Below are positions 27,206 to 38,779 of a DNA stretch of 64,000 nt, one piece after another. The position numbers and the translations under genes are program-made. The stretch is from Rhodocyclaceae bacterium (GTDB lineage: Bacteria > Pseudomonadota > Gammaproteobacteria > Burkholderiales > Rhodocyclaceae): the NCBI GenBank assembly GCA_004379165.1, contig NKXK01000023.1, positions 1 through 64,000 of the forward strand, given 5' to 3'. Every line of letters starts with the position of its first letter. Positions within the stretch are counted from its first letter, which is position 1. The notes under the pieces are model-generated. The model was not told where the DNA came from, did not search any database, and was given only the letters and a program-made list of their open reading frames with translations.

Positions 27206-28255
27206 TCACTTCCAAATATTCAGCGGTGACAACATCCAGACACCGACAACAACAAGCCAGATCATGCAGATTGGCAGGAACACCTTCCAACCCAGACGCA
27301 TCAACTGGTCGTAGCGATAGCGCGGGAAGGTTGCACGGAACCAGAGGAAGAGCAGCAGGACAAACGACATCTTGGCGAACAGCCAGAGTATGCCATCGGG
27401 CAGGAAGCCGACGGGTGACAGCCAGCCGCCAAGGAACATGATGGAGGTCAGAGCTGCAACCAGGATCATGTTGGCGTATTCAGCCAAGAAGAAGAGCGCG
27501 AAGGCCATACCGGAGTATTCGACATGGAAACCGGCAACGATTTCCGATTCGCCTTCGGCAACGTCGAACGGTGCCCGGTTAAGTTCAGCGGTACCCGAAA
27601 TCAGATACACCAGGAACATCGGGAGCAGCGGCAACCAGTTCCAGGAGAGGAAGCCCAGCCCCATGCTGGCAAACCGGCCCTGATCCTGCGCGTTGACGAT
27701 TTCAACCAGATTCAGGCTGTTCGAAACCATCAGGATGCAGATCAGTGAGAAGCCCATCGCGATTTCGTAAGACACCATCTGAGCCGCTGAACGCATCGCC
27801 CCGAGGAACGCATACTTCGAGTTCGAGGCCCAGCCGGAGAGGATCACGCCATATACACCCATCGAGGTGATGGCCATGATGTACAACAGGCTGGCATCGA
27901 TATTGGCAAGAACGAGACCGTCCGTGAAGGGAACCACAGCCCAAGCCGCCAGAGCTGGCGCGATCGCCAGCATCGGCGCAATGATGAACACGCCCTTGTT
28001 GGCCTTGGTCGGAAGGATAATCTCTTTGAGCAGGAGCTTGAGACCGTCAGCGATCGGCTGGATCAGTCCGAGCGGACCGACGCGGTTCGGACCGATGCGA
28101 ACCTGCATGTAGCCAATCACCTTACGCTCAAAGTAAGTCAAGTAGGCCACACTGAGCATCAACGGCGCGACAATCAGGACAATCTTCAACAATGTCCAGA
28201 CGGCCGGCCAGGCGCCACCGAAAATACCTTGTCCGAAATTCATTAGTGCGTCCAT
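27206..28255 (-). CDS. nuoH: NADH-quinone oxidoreductase subunit H
   Basis: The 349-residue membrane subunit forms much of the quinone chamber at the arm junction. It has about eight helices, the loop [21 protein letters not shown], and the glutamate-rich loop [20 protein letters not shown]. The start abuts the nuoG stop (TAAATG). Confidence 0.96.
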   Translation of the reverse strand: MDALMNFGQGIFGGAWPAVWTLLKIVLIVAPLMLSVAYLTYFERKVIGYMQVRIGPNRVGPLGLIQPIADGLKLLLKEIILPTKANKGVFIIAPMLAIAPALAAWAVVPFTDGLVLANIDASLLYIMAITSMGVYGVILSGWASNSKYAFLGAMRSAAQMVSYEIAMGFSLICILMVSNSLNLVEIVNAQDQGRFASMGLGFLSWNWLPLLPMFLVYLISGTAELNRAPFDVAEGESEIVAGFHVEYSGMAFALFFLAEYANMILVAALTSIMFLGGWLSPVGFLPDGILWLFAKMSFVLLLFLWFRATFPRYRYDQLMRLGWKVFLPICMIWLVVVGVWMLSPLNIWK

Positions 28256-30589
28256 TTATGCTCGCTCCACAGAGATTTGGCCGAACATTTCACCCAGCAT
28301 CGCCGTTGTGGCGTGGGCGGCAGCAACCCGCACACAACCCACCGGTACGCGGTCATCAGATTTCACCACCAGTTTGGCGGCGCCATTGCCCTGACGTACG
28401 GTAACCTGCAGCCCGCAGGCCAAGCCCAACTCGGCGAGGGTTTTGGAGTGAATGCGTGCGGTTGGTGCGACAGCGTCCGCAGTCTGCTGCAGGGCCGGCG
28501 AGCGACGCGCCATGGCATCAGCGAAATTGATCGGAACATCGGCGACGCGCTGCATACCGGCAAATGGCTTGCTGGGCAGCGAGAAGCCGACGCCACTCAG
28601 TTCATTGCTCAAACCGGAGACAAATTCGGCGGCGTTTCCGAGCACTTCATCACGCACCGACTCGCTGGTTTCGTAATCGAAGCCGGCAAGATTCAGCACG
28701 TTACCCAGCACGCGCAAGACCTTCCAGGCAGGACGGGCATCACCACGCGGGCGAACCACGCCGTTGAAGCTCTGGACACGGCCTTCGGAATTAATAAAGG
28801 TTCCTGCAGTCTCGGTGTAGGGCGATACCGGGAGCATCACATCTGCGTACTCCAGTGCCGGCGCATGTTTGAAGGCCGACACGAAGACGACCAGTTTCGC
28901 CTGCTTCAAGGCGTTCACCGCAAGTTGCGGGTTGGCGCAATCAAATTCCGGCTCGACCCCCATCAGGACATAGCCCTGACGTGGCTGTTCGAACATCGTG
29001 CGTGCGTTGGCACCGGTCGGCAAGGCGCCGGCGACATGGCCACCCACGGTATTTGCCCCTTCGCCAAGGAAACCGACCGATGCTCCGGTCAGCTTTCCCA
29101 AGGTCAGCGCTAGGGCATGGAGCATGGCAGCGTCGGGAACATTGGTGGCGACGTTGCCAAGGAGGATGGCTTTCTTTTCTCCATCAACCAGGCTCTGTGC
29201 AATTGCCTTGGCCGTCTCACAGGGCTCAACCCCTTCCAGACCGGCGGGCACGGCCTCACCCTTGATCGCGGCAACCGACTTGACCACGGCACCGAGCCCA
29301 AGGGCTAGCTGCGACGGCGCGAGCGTCAGTTGGGCATGCAGATTGATCAATTGATCATCAGCGCCGACCGAGATCATGCTCAGTTTGAGATACTTCTTGG
29401 CAGCCTGACGCAGGCGCTGGGCAATCAGCGGATGGTCCTTGCGCAGGAAGGAGCCAATCACGAGCGCCGAATCCAGATCCTTGATTTCGGAGAGCTTCAG
29501 ACCCAACCACGGCGTACCTGCACGCTTGCCATCAGCAGAAAAATCGCTCTGACGGGGACGGAAATCCAGATTGCCGCTACCGAGGCCCTTCAACAGTTTG
29601 GCAAGCAGTGAGAATTCTTCCAGCGTGGAATTCGGCGCAGCCAATGCCGCCACGGCATCTCCGCCAAACTCGCGCGAAACATCCTTGAGACCATGCGCAA
29701 CATAATCCAGGGCGACATTCCAGCTGACTTCACGCCACTGACCACCCTGCTTGACCATGGGCTTGGTCAGGCGCTCATCGGAATTCAGCGCCTGGTAGGC
29801 AAAGCGCTCCTTGTCGGAAATCCAGCATTCGTTGACGTCTTCATTCTCACGCGGCAAAACACGGACGACGGCGTCATGCTTGACCTGAACCACCAGATTG
29901 GCACCAACAGAATCATGCGGGCTGACCGACTTGCGGCGCTGCAGCTCCCAGGAGCGTGCGGTGTATCGGAAGGGCTTGGAGGTCAGGGCGCCGACCGGGC
30001 AAAGGTCGATCATGTTGCCCGACAACTCGGAATCCACCGAGCGACCGACGAAAGTCTGGATCTCCGAGTGCATGTTACGGTTCGCCATGCCTAATTCCAT
30101 GATGCCGGCGATTTCCTGACCGAAACGAACACAACGCGTGCAGTGAATGCAGCGGTTCATTTCTTCCATCGAAATCAGCGGACCGACATCCTTGTGGAAA
30201 ACGACACGCTTTTCCTCGGTGTAGCGGCTCTTCATCGGACCATAGCCGACGGACATGTCCTGCAACTGACACTCACCGCCCTGATCACAAATCGGGCAAT
30301 CCAGCGGGTGGTTGATGAGCAGAAACTCCATCACGCCCTTTTGCGCCTTGACCGCCAAGTCGGAATGGGTAAACACCTTCATTCCGTTGGTCACTGGTGT
30401 TGCGCAAGCCGGGAGCGGCTTGGGCGCCTTCTCGACCTGCACCAGGCACATGCGGCAGTTCGCGGCAATCGAGAGTTTCTTGTGGTAGCAGAAATGCGGA
30501 ATGTAAACCCCAACCTGCTGCGCGGCATCCATCACCGTGCTGCCATCGGGCACTTGCGCCTTTTTGCCGTCGATTTCGATTTCTAGCAT
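28256..30589 (-). CDS. nuoG: NADH-quinone oxidoreductase subunit G
   Basis: The 777-residue peripheral-arm subunit starts with a [2Fe-2S] ferredoxin domain (CYHKKLSIAANCRMCLV, near 34-49). Next come the histidine-ligated [4Fe-4S] site (HPLDCPICDQGGECQLQD) and a further cluster segment with CIHCTRCVRFGQEIAG. The C-terminal two thirds is a molybdopterin-oxidoreductase-like fold without the cofactor. It passes electrons from NuoF to NuoI. It lies 43 bases after nuoF, the widest gap in the operon. Confidence 0.95.
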   Translation of the reverse strand: MLEIEIDGKKAQVPDGSTVMDAAQQVGVYIPHFCYHKKLSIAANCRMCLVQVEKAPKPLPACATPVTNGMKVFTHSDLAVKAQKGVMEFLLINHPLDCPICDQGGECQLQDMSVGYGPMKSRYTEEKRVVFHKDVGPLISMEEMNRCIHCTRCVRFGQEIAGIMELGMANRNMHSEIQTFVGRSVDSELSGNMIDLCPVGALTSKPFRYTARSWELQRRKSVSPHDSVGANLVVQVKHDAVVRVLPRENEDVNECWISDKERFAYQALNSDERLTKPMVKQGGQWREVSWNVALDYVAHGLKDVSREFGGDAVAALAAPNSTLEEFSLLAKLLKGLGSGNLDFRPRQSDFSADGKRAGTPWLGLKLSEIKDLDSALVIGSFLRKDHPLIAQRLRQAAKKYLKLSMISVGADDQLINLHAQLTLAPSQLALGLGAVVKSVAAIKGEAVPAGLEGVEPCETAKAIAQSLVDGEKKAILLGNVATNVPDAAMLHALALTLGKLTGASVGFLGEGANTVGGHVAGALPTGANARTMFEQPRQGYVLMGVEPEFDCANPQLAVNALKQAKLVVFVSAFKHAPALEYADVMLPVSPYTETAGTFINSEGRVQSFNGVVRPRGDARPAWKVLRVLGNVLNLAGFDYETSESVRDEVLGNAAEFVSGLSNELSGVGFSLPSKPFAGMQRVADVPINFADAMARRSPALQQTADAVAPTARIHSKTLAELGLACGLQVTVRQGNGAAKLVVKSDDRVPVGCVRVAAAHATTAMLGEMFGQISVERA

Positions 30590-30632
30590 GTCGCTACCTT
30601 GTAGCCAGTTCTATCGTAACTAACCTGGCCTG

Positions 30633-31961
30633 TCAGGCCGGAATCTTGTGAAAGCCGCTGCCCGCCCATTGGACATCCTTCGGGACAAGGCAGGACTTGT
30701 GTTCGATGTGGTACTCGAACTCACTGCGGAAATGCTTGATGAAGCTCTGGACCGGGAAAGCCGCAGCGTCGCCAAGCGCACAGATCGTACGGCCAGCGAT
30801 ATTGCCGAGCACGCTGTTCAGCAGATCCAGATCTTCTGGCTTGCCCTGGCCGTTCTCGATGCGATGCACCACCTTGTACATCCAGGCCGTGCCCTCGCGG
30901 CAGGGCGTGCACTGGCCGCAGGACTCTTCGTAGTAGAAGAAGGACAGTCGCTCGAGTGCCTTGACCATGCATACGGTTTCGTCCATGACAATGACTGCCC
31001 CGGAGCCGAGCATCGATCCAGCCTTGCTGATCGAGTCGTAATCCATGGTGCATTCCATCATCACGTCGCCCGGCAATACCGGCGCCGACGATCCACCGGG
31101 AATGACGGCCTTCAGCCTGCGGCCACCGCGCATGCCGCCGCACATTTCGAGCAGCGTCGAGAACGGGGTACCCAGCGGAATTTCGTAGTTGCCCGGACGA
31201 TTGACGTGGCCGGAGACCGAGAACAATTTGGTGCCACCGTTATTCGGCTTGCCCAGATTGAGGAATTCCTCGCCGCCCATCTTCAGGATGAACGGAATCG
31301 ACGCGAAAGTCTCGGTATTGTTGATCGTGGTCGGCTTGCCGTAGAGACCGAAGGAGGCCGGGAAAGGCGGCTTGAAGCGCGGCTGCCCCTTTTTCCCTTC
31401 TATGGACTCGAGCAATGAAGTTTCTTCGCCACAGATGTACGCGCCGTAACCGTGGTGCGCAAACAGTTCGAAATTGAAACCCGAACCGAGAATATTCTGG
31501 CCGAGGAAACCGGCGGCTCGCGCCTCGTCCAGCGCTTCTTCGAAACGCTTGTAGATCTCCCAGATCTCACCATGAACGTAGTTATAACCGCGGTTCGCGC
31601 CCATGGCGAAAGCGGCGATTGCCATGCCTTCGATGACCGAGTGCGGGTTGTAACGCATGATGTCGCGGTCCTTGAACGTACCGGGCTCGCCTTCATCGGT
31701 ATTACAGACAACGTATTTGTCTCCCGGGAAGGAGCGCGGCATGAAGGACCACTTCAGACCGGTCGGGAAGCCGGCGCCACCACGACCGCGCAGAACGGAC
31801 TTCTTGACCTCTGCGATGACGTCTTCCTGAGTCATCTTGGTTTCGAGGATACGGCGCAATTGCGCGTACCCACCACGAGCGACGTAGTCCTTCAGGCGCC
31901 AGGTATTGTCGCCATCCAGACCTTCCATCAGCACGCCATTGATCGAGCCGAGCATGGCCAT
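30633..31961 (-). CDS. nuoF: NADH-quinone oxidoreductase subunit F (NADH and FMN site)
   Basis: The 442-residue subunit oxidises NADH. The FMN/NADH site is seen in [18 protein letters not shown] and [18 protein letters not shown], and the N3 [4Fe-4S] ligands in [13 protein letters not shown] with a later cysteine. ATG 31961 overlaps the last base of the nuoE stop (TAATG); an upstream extension to 32015 overlaps nuoE and is rejected. Confidence 0.95.
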   Translation of the reverse strand: MAMLGSINGVLMEGLDGDNTWRLKDYVARGGYAQLRRILETKMTQEDVIAEVKKSVLRGRGGAGFPTGLKWSFMPRSFPGDKYVVCNTDEGEPGTFKDRDIMRYNPHSVIEGMAIAAFAMGANRGYNYVHGEIWEIYKRFEEALDEARAAGFLGQNILGSGFNFELFAHHGYGAYICGEETSLLESIEGKKGQPRFKPPFPASFGLYGKPTTINNTETFASIPFILKMGGEEFLNLGKPNNGGTKLFSVSGHVNRPGNYEIPLGTPFSTLLEMCGGMRGGRRLKAVIPGGSSAPVLPGDVMMECTMDYDSISKAGSMLGSGAVIVMDETVCMVKALERLSFFYYEESCGQCTPCREGTAWMYKVVHRIENGQGKPEDLDLLNSVLGNIAGRTICALGDAAAFPVQSFIKHFRSEFEYHIEHKSCLVPKDVQWAGSGFHKIPA

Positions 31962-32434
31962 TATTTGCACTCCTCGAGCAGCTTGTCGATCTGTTCCGGA
32001 TGCATGTGGCTGCACATCGAACGATTATTGACAATCAACACCGGTGCATCGCCGCAAGCGCCCATGCACTCACCTTCCTTGAGGGTGAACTTGCCGTCAG
32101 CAGTCGTTTCACCGTAGGTGATGCCCAGCTTTTTCTGGATATAGTCACCGGCGTGATAACCACCAGAGAGTGCGCAGGGCAGGTTCGTGCAAACCGTCAG
32201 CTTGTACTTGCCGACCGGCTTCAGGTCGTACATGTTGTAGAACGAGGCCACTTCATAAGCGGCCATCGGCGCCATGTCGAGGTAGTTGGCAACCGCCTCG
32301 ATCGCCTCCGGCGGCAACCAGCCCTTTTCTTCCTGGGCGTGCGCCAGACAGGCCATGACGGCGGATTGCTTCTGGTCGGCCGGATATTTGGCGACCTCGC
32401 GGGCGAATTTAGTCAGGGTTTCAGCGGAAAACAT
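31961..32434 (-). CDS. nuoE: NADH-quinone oxidoreductase subunit E ([2Fe-2S])
   Basis: The 157-residue thioredoxin-fold subunit binds cluster N1a with cysteines in [11 protein letters not shown] and [10 protein letters not shown]. It works beside NuoF. The start overlaps the nuoD stop (TGATG) by one base. Confidence 0.95.
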   Translation of the reverse strand: MFSAETLTKFAREVAKYPADQKQSAVMACLAHAQEEKGWLPPEAIEAVANYLDMAPMAAYEVASFYNMYDLKPVGKYKLTVCTNLPCALSGGYHAGDYIQKKLGITYGETTADGKFTLKEGECMGACGDAPVLIVNNRSMCSHMHPEQIDKLLEECK

Positions 32435-33687
32435 CAGCGGTCAATCTCGCCAAAAACGATATCTTGGGAGCCAATGATCGTCACAACGTCAGCGATCATG
32501 TGGCCACGGGACATTTCATCCATGCCAGCCAGGTGGACATAACCTGGCGCACGAATCTTCATGCGGTAGGGCTTATTGGCACCATCCGATATGAAATAGA
32601 TACCAAACTCACCCTTCGGATGCTCGACAGCGGCGTAAGCCTCGCCCGGCGGGATGTGAATCCCCTCGGTAAAGAGCTTGAAGTGGTGGATCAGCTCTTC
32701 CATGTTCGACTTCATGCCTTCACGCGGCGGCGGCGCGACCTTGTGGTTGTCGCTGATCACCGGCCCCGGATTCTTGCGCAGCCAGTCGATACATTGCTTC
32801 ATGATCCGGTTGGACTGGAGCATTTCTTCCATTCGCACCAGATAGCGGTCATAGCTGTCGCCATTGACGCCGACCGGGACATCAAAATCAATCTTGTCGT
32901 AAGCCGCGTAGGGCTGCTTCTTGCGCAAATCCCAGGCAATCCCGGAGCCGCGCAGCATGGCACCGGTAAAGCCCATCTGCTTGGCGCGCTCCGGAGTCAC
33001 CACACCGATATTTACCAGACGCTGCTTCCAGATCCGGTTATCGGTCAGAAGGGTATGGTATTCCGCGTGGTAAGTCGGGAAACGGTTGGTGAAATCTTCG
33101 AGGAAATCGAGCAGGGAGCCGCTACGATTGTCGTTCATCTCCCGCGCCTTCTTGGCGCTGGTCCAGGTCGACTCGGTGTATTGCGGCATGCGGTCCGGCA
33201 GGTCGCGATAGACACCACCCGGACGATAGTAGGCTGCGTGCAGACGCGCGCCCGACACAGCCTCATAGGCATCCATCAGGTCTTCGCGTTCACGGAAGGT
33301 GTAGAGCGCCATGGTCATCGCACCGACGTCCAGTGCGTGACAGCCGATCCACAACAGGTGATTCAGAATCCGGGTGATTTCGTCGAACATCGTCCGGATG
33401 TACTTGCCCCGCTCCGGCACCTCGACACCCAGCAGCTTCTCGACTGCCAGGCAGTAGGCATGCTCATTGGCCATCGGCGAAACATAGTCCAGACGATCCA
33501 TATATGGAACGGACTGTACCCAGGTGCGGGTTTCGGCGAGCTTCTCGGTTGCCCGGTGCAGTAGACCAATATGAGGATCGGCGCGCTGTACGACTTCGCC
33601 GTCCAGTTCGAGCACGAGACGCAATACCCCGTGGGCCGCCGGGTGCTGCGGACCGAAGTTGAGTGTGAAATTGCGGATATCAGCCAT
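32434..33687 (-). CDS. nuoD: NADH-quinone oxidoreductase subunit D
   Basis: The 417-residue 49-kDa subunit lines the quinone site with NuoB. The N-terminal motif [20 protein letters not shown] holds the conserved histidine, and [12 protein letters not shown] follows. ATG 33687 is chosen by homology ([14 protein letters not shown]) and overlaps nuoC by 8 bases; the frame extends to 33738 but that part is within nuoC. nuoC and nuoD are separate genes, not fused. Confidence 0.95.
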   Translation of the reverse strand: MADIRNFTLNFGPQHPAAHGVLRLVLELDGEVVQRADPHIGLLHRATEKLAETRTWVQSVPYMDRLDYVSPMANEHAYCLAVEKLLGVEVPERGKYIRTMFDEITRILNHLLWIGCHALDVGAMTMALYTFREREDLMDAYEAVSGARLHAAYYRPGGVYRDLPDRMPQYTESTWTSAKKAREMNDNRSGSLLDFLEDFTNRFPTYHAEYHTLLTDNRIWKQRLVNIGVVTPERAKQMGFTGAMLRGSGIAWDLRKKQPYAAYDKIDFDVPVGVNGDSYDRYLVRMEEMLQSNRIMKQCIDWLRKNPGPVISDNHKVAPPPREGMKSNMEELIHHFKLFTEGIHIPPGEAYAAVEHPKGEFGIYFISDGANKPYRMKIRAPGYVHLAGMDEMSRGHMIADVVTIIGSQDIVFGEIDR

Positions 33688-34285
33688 GTGCCGGATCCCC
33701 GTAGGTGTCTTCGCGCACGATGCGCGGGGTGTTCTCACGTGGCTCGATGGTTACCGGTTGGTAAATCACGCGCGCCTGATCAGGGTCATAACGCATTTCA
33801 ACATGACCGGAAATCGGGAAATCCTTGCGGAACGGATGACCGATAAAGCCGTAGTCAGTCAGGATGCGACGCAAATCTTCGTGGCCGACAAAAGCGATAC
33901 CGAAGAGATCGAACGCCTCGCGCTCGAACCAGTTTGCACTCGTCCAGACACCAGTCACGGAATCGACCGCAGGGAATTCATCGTCTTCTGCGAAGACGCG
34001 AACCCGCAAACGCCAGTTATGAGCGATCGACAGCAAATGCGAGACAGCGGCAAAGCGCTTGCCCTCCCACACACCATCGCCGTAGGTCGAATAGTCGACA
34101 CCACAAAGATCGATGATTTCTTCGAATTGCAGATCTGCCGCGTCGCGCAGCGTGGTCATCACCGCCAGATAATCGGCGGCAGCCACTTCAATAGTCAGTT
34201 CACCCAGGGCCAGCTTGACGGATTTCAGTTTGTCGCCGAAATGCGTCTGCAGATTCTGGCTGAGTGTTTCAAGCTTTGCAGACAT
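33680..34285 (-). CDS. nuoC: NADH-quinone oxidoreductase subunit C
   Basis: The 201-residue 30-kDa subunit has the family signature [32 protein letters not shown] and holds the peripheral arm together near NuoD. It lies 18 bases after nuoB. Confidence 0.95.
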   Translation of the reverse strand: MSAKLETLSQNLQTHFGDKLKSVKLALGELTIEVAAADYLAVMTTLRDAADLQFEEIIDLCGVDYSTYGDGVWEGKRFAAVSHLLSIAHNWRLRVRVFAEDDEFPAVDSVTGVWTSANWFEREAFDLFGIAFVGHEDLRRILTDYGFIGHPFRKDFPISGHVEMRYDPDQARVIYQPVTIEPRENTPRIVREDTYGDPAHG

Positions 34286-34303
34286 AAGGTTCAGCCTCGA
34301 CGA

Positions 34304-34780
34304 TTAACGGGCAATGGTGTTGGTACGACGGATCTTGTTCTGCAACTGGATGATCCCGTACAACAACGCCTCGGCCGTTGGAGGACAGCCCGGAACATAG
34401 ATATCGACCGGAACGATACGATCGCAACCTCGAACCACCGAGTAGGAATAGTGGTAGTAGCCACCACCATTGGCACAGGAACCCATCGAGATCACCCAAC
34501 GCGGCTCGGACATCTGGTCGTAAACCTTGCGCAGTGCGGGCGCCATCTTGTTGGTCAGCGTACCGGCAACGATCATCACGTCGGATTGCCGCGGGCTGGG
34601 ACGAAACACCACGCCGAAGCGATCCAGATCGTAACGTGAACAGCCTGCATGGATCATTTCCACCGCACAGCAGGCGAGACCGAAGGTCATCGGCCACATC
34701 GAACCGGTGCGCATGTAGTTGATCAGCTTGTCGGCCGTCGTCGTGACAAAGCCTTCCTGAAGGATTCCCTCAATACCCAT
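34304..34780 (-). CDS. nuoB: NADH-quinone oxidoreductase subunit B (N2 cluster)
   Basis: The 158-residue subunit carries cluster N2, the last before quinone. The ligands are the adjacent cysteines of GLACCAVEM with those in [10 protein letters not shown] and VPGCPP. It lies 9 bases after nuoA. Normal length. Confidence 0.96.
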   Translation of the reverse strand: MGIEGILQEGFVTTTADKLINYMRTGSMWPMTFGLACCAVEMIHAGCSRYDLDRFGVVFRPSPRQSDVMIVAGTLTNKMAPALRKVYDQMSEPRWVISMGSCANGGGYYHYSYSVVRGCDRIVPVDIYVPGCPPTAEALLYGIIQLQNKIRRTNTIAR

Positions 34781-34789
34781 GACCGGTCC

Positions 34790-35161
34790 TTATTCCCATT
34801 CCAGCGCGCCCTTGGCCCAGGCATAGACATAGCCCACAACAAGCACGGTTACGAAGATCAACATTTCGATAAAGCCAAAGAGCTTGATCGAGTCCGTTGC
34901 AACGATATCCTTGAAGATCGTCGCCCAAGGGAACAGGAAGGCGATTTCGAGATCGAAAAGAATGAAAAGGATGGCAATCAGGTAATAGCGCACATCGAAC
35001 TTCATGCGCGCATCTTCGAATGCCTCAAAGCCACACTCATAGGGAGAGAGCTTTTCCGGGTCCGGCCGGCTGGGCGCGAGCAAAAAGCCCATCGCAACAG
35101 GCAGAACGCCTACCGCGACCCCCACCAGGACGAACATCAGGATTGGAAAGTAGTTTTCCAT
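34790..35161 (-). CDS. nuoA: NADH-quinone oxidoreductase subunit A
   Basis: The 123-residue protein has three membrane helices and the conserved [23 protein letters not shown] loop at the quinone site. It is the first subunit gene of nuoA-N. Transcription probably comes through tRNA-Leu from secG and tpiA, since no strong promoter is visible in 35162-35226. Confidence 0.95.
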   Translation of the reverse strand: MENYFPILMFVLVGVAVGVLPVAMGFLLAPSRPDPEKLSPYECGFEAFEDARMKFDVRYYLIAILFILFDLEIAFLFPWATIFKDIVATDSIKLFGFIEMLIFVTVLVVGYVYAWAKGALEWE

Positions 35162-35180
35162 GATCCGCCGCCAATATTCA

Positions 35181-35196
35181 GTTTCTTTTAAGAAAC
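35181..35196. repeat. short inverted repeat between nuoA and tRNA-Leu
   Basis: GTTTCTT and AAGAAAC are perfect complements around AA. The short AT-rich hairpin lies 20 bases upstream of nuoA, between the mature tRNA 3' end and the gene, and might be a processing or stability element. Confidence 0.3.
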
Positions 35197-35226
35197 AGCG
35201 TGTCTTGCGACCACTGCCCCGATTTT

Positions 35227-35311
35227 TGGTGCCGACGGCGAGACTCGAACTCGCACAGCTTGCGCCACTACCCCCTCAAGATAGCGTGTCTACCAATTTC
35301 ACCACGTCGGC
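35227..35311 (-). tRNA. tRNA-Leu (anticodon GAG)
   Basis: On the minus strand the acceptor stem GCCGACG (35311-35305) pairs with CGTCGGC before ACCA. The D arm GGTGAAATTGGTAGACAC, the anticodon arm GCTATCTTGAGGGGGTAGTG with GAG, a long variable arm and the T arm GAGTTCGAGTCTC are all present. The CCA end is encoded. The long variable arm and similarity to E. coli tRNA-Leu(GAG) make the identity secure. Confidence 0.95.
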
Positions 35312-35364
35312 ACTACTTTTCTGAATTACCCGGCGAGGATTGTTGCCGAGCAATTCACCTTGCG

Positions 35365-35736
35365 TTACTTCGGTACTTCCTTCGCCTTGGAGCCTGCATC
35401 TGCAGGCACCGCCGGCGTATCACCACCTGCCTGAGCAGGCTGCGAAACAGTTTGCGATTGTACCGTTTCTTGCATGACACTACCAGACGTTTTTGGCTTG
35501 CTGGAAGCAACATACGCCAGCGTCAGACTGGTCACGAAAAATACCGCCGCCAGGATGCCAGTCGTGCGGCTGAGAAAGTTCGCAGACCCGGAGGCACCAA
35601 ACAGACTGCCGGACGCACCGCTACCGAACGCTGCACCCATGTCAGCCCCCTTGCCGTGCTGCATCAGCACCAGGCCGATGATAGCGAGCGCCACAAGGAT
35701 GTGGATGGTCAGTACCAGAGAAAAAAACCAATTCAT
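35365..35736 (-). CDS. secG: preprotein translocase subunit SecG
   Basis: The 123-residue protein has two membrane helices (about 4-24 and 55-75) separated by the Gly/Ser-rich SecG loop ([20 protein letters not shown]), and a longer polar C-terminal tail. It assists SecYE in protein export. ATG 35736 gives the typical MNWFFSLVL start. It lies 13 bases after tpiA. Confidence 0.93.
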   Translation of the reverse strand: MNWFFSLVLTIHILVALAIIGLVLMQHGKGADMGAAFGSGASGSLFGASGSANFLSRTTGILAAVFFVTSLTLAYVASSKPKTSGSVMQETVQSQTVSQPAQAGGDTPAVPADAGSKAKEVPK

Positions 35737-35749
35737 GAAAAAACGCCTA

Positions 35750-36499
35750 TCAGTTCGCTGCCCGGCAGATTGCCAGGAAGTCTTCCGCAACAAGAGCGGC
35801 GCCACCGATCAAACCACCATCGATATCCGCCTGCCCAAATAAATCCGCCGCATTTTGCGCCTTGACGCTGCCACCATACAGAATGCGCAAGCCTGCTGCC
35901 ACGTCAGCATCCAGCGCCGCAACTTGCGCACGTATTGCCGCATGCACTGCCTGCGCCTGCGCGGGCGTTGCCGTCAGCCCGGTACCAATCGCCCAGACCG
36001 GTTCATAGGCAACCACTGCCGAGGCCAAGGCTTTGACACCGACCACGTCAATCACCGCTGCCATCTGCGCTGCCACAACACTGGAGGTCTCACCTGATTC
36101 ACGTTGCGCCAGCGTTTCACCGACGCAAAGAATCGGAATCAAGCCAGCCGACTGCGCTGCTGCAAATTTGGCAGCCACCTGACCGTCACACTCGGCAAAC
36201 AAGGTGCGCCGCTCGGAATGGCCGACCAGAACATAACGGCAACCGAACTCTGCCAGCATTGCCCCGGCAACCTCGCCAGTGAATGCGCCCGCAGCGTGCT
36301 CACTGAGCGTCTGTGCACCCAAAGCAACCTTCGAACCCGCAAGCAGATCAGCCACCTGGCCCAAGTACGGAAATGGCGGACAAACAGCCACGTCGCACGC
36401 GCAATCCGCGACCCCACCGACCAAGGCGGCCAGCAAGGCAGCGTTGCTCTCGCGAGCTCCGTTCATTTTCCAGTTGCCTGCTACCAGCTTTTTACGCAT
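35750..36499 (-). CDS. tpiA: triosephosphate isomerase
   Basis: The 249-residue enzyme interconverts dihydroxyacetone phosphate and glyceraldehyde 3-phosphate. The catalytic residues are seen in GNWKMNG (lysine), VGHSERR (histidine) and [11 protein letters not shown] (glutamate), with the phosphate loop [10 protein letters not shown]. It is first in the tpiA-secG-tRNA-nuo transcript. Confidence 0.97.
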   Translation of the reverse strand: MRKKLVAGNWKMNGARESNAALLAALVGGVADCACDVAVCPPFPYLGQVADLLAGSKVALGAQTLSEHAAGAFTGEVAGAMLAEFGCRYVLVGHSERRTLFAECDGQVAAKFAAAQSAGLIPILCVGETLAQRESGETSSVVAAQMAAVIDVVGVKALASAVVAYEPVWAIGTGLTATPAQAQAVHAAIRAQVAALDADVAAGLRILYGGSVKAQNAADLFGQADIDGGLIGGAALVAEDFLAICRAAN

Positions 36500-36533
36500 C
36501 TGAGGGATGGGTTACCAAGGTCAAAACTCTAAA

Positions 36534-36563
36534 ATTATAGCGACCGGAGCAGGCTCCGGTCAA
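36534..36563 (-). promoter_or_regulatory. sigma70-type promoter of tpiA-secG-nuo
   Basis: On the minus strand TTGACC (36563-36558) is followed after 18 bases by a perfect TATAAT (36539-36534); the expected start of transcription is near 36526, 27 bases before the tpiA ATG. The spacer forms an inverted repeat (GACCGGAG and CTCCGGTC, 36542-36561) that could be a regulator site or end the glmM transcript. Confidence 0.7.
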
Positions 36564-36594
36564 TTTTGGCAACGACAGATCGGGCTCCCGGTCA

Positions 36595-37947
36595 CTACTG
36601 CGCGGCTTCGCGAACCACGCCCGCCAGCGTTTCCGCCTCGGCCAGCACCTGGCCCGCATCCTCGCCTTCGACCATGACCCGCAGCAATGGCTCTGTCCCG
36701 GAAGCGCGCAACAAGACCCGACCACGTCCGGCCATGCGTGACTCAACGGCTGCCAATTCGGCGGTAATCGCGGGATGATCTTTCCAGGGGAAGCCTTTAA
36801 CGATCGGCACGTTGATCAGCTTCTGCGGGTAGAGCTTCAAACCGGCCAGCAGGGATTTCAGGTCACCACCCGCTTCGCGCAACGCCGCCAACACCTGTAG
36901 CGCCGCGACCGTGCCGTCGCCCGTGGTGTGACGATCAAGTGCCAGGATGTGCCCGGAGTTTTCTCCCCCGAACAACCAGCCCTTTTCATTGAGCATCTCC
37001 ACGACGTAGCGATCACCGACCGCCGCCCGCGCAAACGGAATCTCCAGCTTTGCCAGCGCATGCTCCAGCGCCAGGTTGGTCATCAGCGTGCCCACCACGC
37101 CATTCACCCGAGCATGTCGGGCCCGGCTTCGGACAATGGCGAACAACAACTGGTCGCCATCATAGAGATTGCCTTCCGCATCGACCATCTGGATCCGGTC
37201 AGCATCGCCATCGAGCGCCAGGCCCAGGTCGGCACGGTGGGCCAGGACGGCATCGGCCAACGCCTTGGGCGAGGTCGCGCCACAACCGTCGTTGATGTTG
37301 AGGCCATTCGGCTGCACACCGATGGTGACGACCTCCGCCCCCAGTTCATGGAAGACGCTGGGCGCCGTCTGGTAGGCCGCGCCATGGGCACAATCGACGA
37401 CGATCTTCAGTCCGCGAAGATCGAGATCATTGGGGAAGGTGCTCTTGCAGAACTCGATGTAGCGACCGCGCGCGTCTTCGATGCGCACGGCCCGCCCGAG
37501 ATCCGCAGCACCGACACAGGCCATTTCCTGATCGATCCCGTCCTCGATAGCCTGCTCGACCTCATCCGGGAGTTTGGTACCCTGAGCCGAGAAAAACTTG
37601 ATGCCATTATCGTAGTACGGGTTGTGCGATGCCGAGATGACAATCCCCGCCTGCAGGCGCAAGGCACGGGTAAGATAGGCGACGGCTGGCGTCGGAATCG
37701 GCCCGACCAGGCAGGTATCGACGCCGGCTGCCGAGAAACCGGCCTCGAGAGCGGATTCCAGCATGTAACCCGAGAGCCGGGTGTCCTTGCCGATCAATAC
37801 CGCCGGACGCTCGCCGCTAGGCATGCAGCTTCTACCCAGCAGAACCTTGCCGGCAGCGTAGCCGAGACGCATGACAAAATCCGGCGTGATCGGTGATTGT
37901 CCGACACGTCCGCGCACACCATCGGTACCAAAATATTTTCTACTCAT
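36595..37947 (-). CDS. glmM: phosphoglucosamine mutase
   Basis: The 450-residue enzyme converts glucosamine 6-phosphate to glucosamine 1-phosphate for peptidoglycan and LPS precursors. The phosphoserine site is [16 protein letters not shown] with the active serine near 107; the Mg site DGDADR and the C-terminal phosphate-binding RASGTEP follow. ATG 37947 ([13 protein letters not shown]) is chosen by homology and overlaps folP by 8 bases. Confidence 0.96.
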   Translation of the reverse strand: MSRKYFGTDGVRGRVGQSPITPDFVMRLGYAAGKVLLGRSCMPSGERPAVLIGKDTRLSGYMLESALEAGFSAAGVDTCLVGPIPTPAVAYLTRALRLQAGIVISASHNPYYDNGIKFFSAQGTKLPDEVEQAIEDGIDQEMACVGAADLGRAVRIEDARGRYIEFCKSTFPNDLDLRGLKIVVDCAHGAAYQTAPSVFHELGAEVVTIGVQPNGLNINDGCGATSPKALADAVLAHRADLGLALDGDADRIQMVDAEGNLYDGDQLLFAIVRSRARHARVNGVVGTLMTNLALEHALAKLEIPFARAAVGDRYVVEMLNEKGWLFGGENSGHILALDRHTTGDGTVAALQVLAALREAGGDLKSLLAGLKLYPQKLINVPIVKGFPWKDHPAITAELAAVESRMAGRGRVLLRASGTEPLLRVMVEGEDAGQVLAEAETLAGVVREAAQ

Positions 37948-38779
37948 TGCTCGCTCCCTGTTCAACCGCCGACCAGACTGCCAAGGCATCGCATGTGGCG
38001 GCCACATCATGCACCCGGATAATTTTCGCACCTTTTTGCGCGGCAATGACCGCCGCGGCGATGCTCGCCGGCAGTCGTTCACCAACCTCGCGCCCGGTAA
38101 TCGCCCCCAGCATCGATTTGCGCGACAAACCGGCGAGAACCGGCAAGCCATCGACAGCAACTGCGGTCAACCCGAAAAACAGGGCCAAATTGTGCTCGAG
38201 TGTTTTGCCAAAGCCAAAGCCGGGGTCGAGCACGATCCGCTCATCCTCGATACCCGCCTGCCGACAGCGCGCGACGGCATCTCCTAGAAAACCCCTGACC
38301 TCGCCAAGTACATCATCGTAGACCGGCGCCAGCTGCATCGTGCCCGGCACCCCACGCATATGCATCACACACACGGCACAATCCGTGGCAGAAACAGCTT
38401 GCAGTGCCGCCGGCTGCGACATGCCGGTGATGTCGTTAATCATGCTCGCGCCAGCTGCCAACGCAGCACGCATCACCACCGGTTTGTAGGTATCCACGGA
38501 GACCGGCACGCCCCACTGACAAATCTCGGCCAGCACCGGCAACAGGCGCCGTTGCTCTTCGTCTTCCGGCGTCGGGATTGCGCCTGGCCGCGAGGACTCG
38601 GCACCGACATCAAGGATATCCGCCCCGGCCTCGAGTTGACGACGGGCATGTTCGATCGCCCGTACCGTATCGCCCTGCAAGCCGTCACCGGAGAATGAAT
38701 CTGGCGTTAGATTGACGATCCCCATCACTTGGGGACGACTCAGATCGAGGCGATATTTACCGCATTTCAGCGTAGTCAT
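37940..38779 (-). CDS. folP: dihydropteroate synthase
   Basis: The 279-residue TIM-barrel enzyme joins p-aminobenzoate to the pterin in folate synthesis, and is the sulfonamide target. Signatures are [34 protein letters not shown] and a late RVHD. ATG 38779 directly follows the T-run of the ftsH terminator, so no ribosome binding site is visible. The frame upstream to 38800 would start inside the terminator stem and is rejected. Confidence 0.94.
   Translation of the reverse strand: MTTLKCGKYRLDLSRPQVMGIVNLTPDSFSGDGLQGDTVRAIEHARRQLEAGADILDVGAESSRPGAIPTPEDEEQRRLLPVLAEICQWGVPVSVDTYKPVVMRAALAAGASMINDITGMSQPAALQAVSATDCAVCVMHMRGVPGTMQLAPVYDDVLGEVRGFLGDAVARCRQAGIEDERIVLDPGFGFGKTLEHNLALFFGLTAVAVDGLPVLAGLSRKSMLGAITGREVGERLPASIAAAVIAAQKGAKIIRVHDVAATCDALAVWSAVEQGASNE

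Noticed and set aside
36542-36561. Inverted repeat considered as the glmM terminator
   Set aside because: It is not directly followed by a T-run on the minus strand and lies within a much better promoter spacer.
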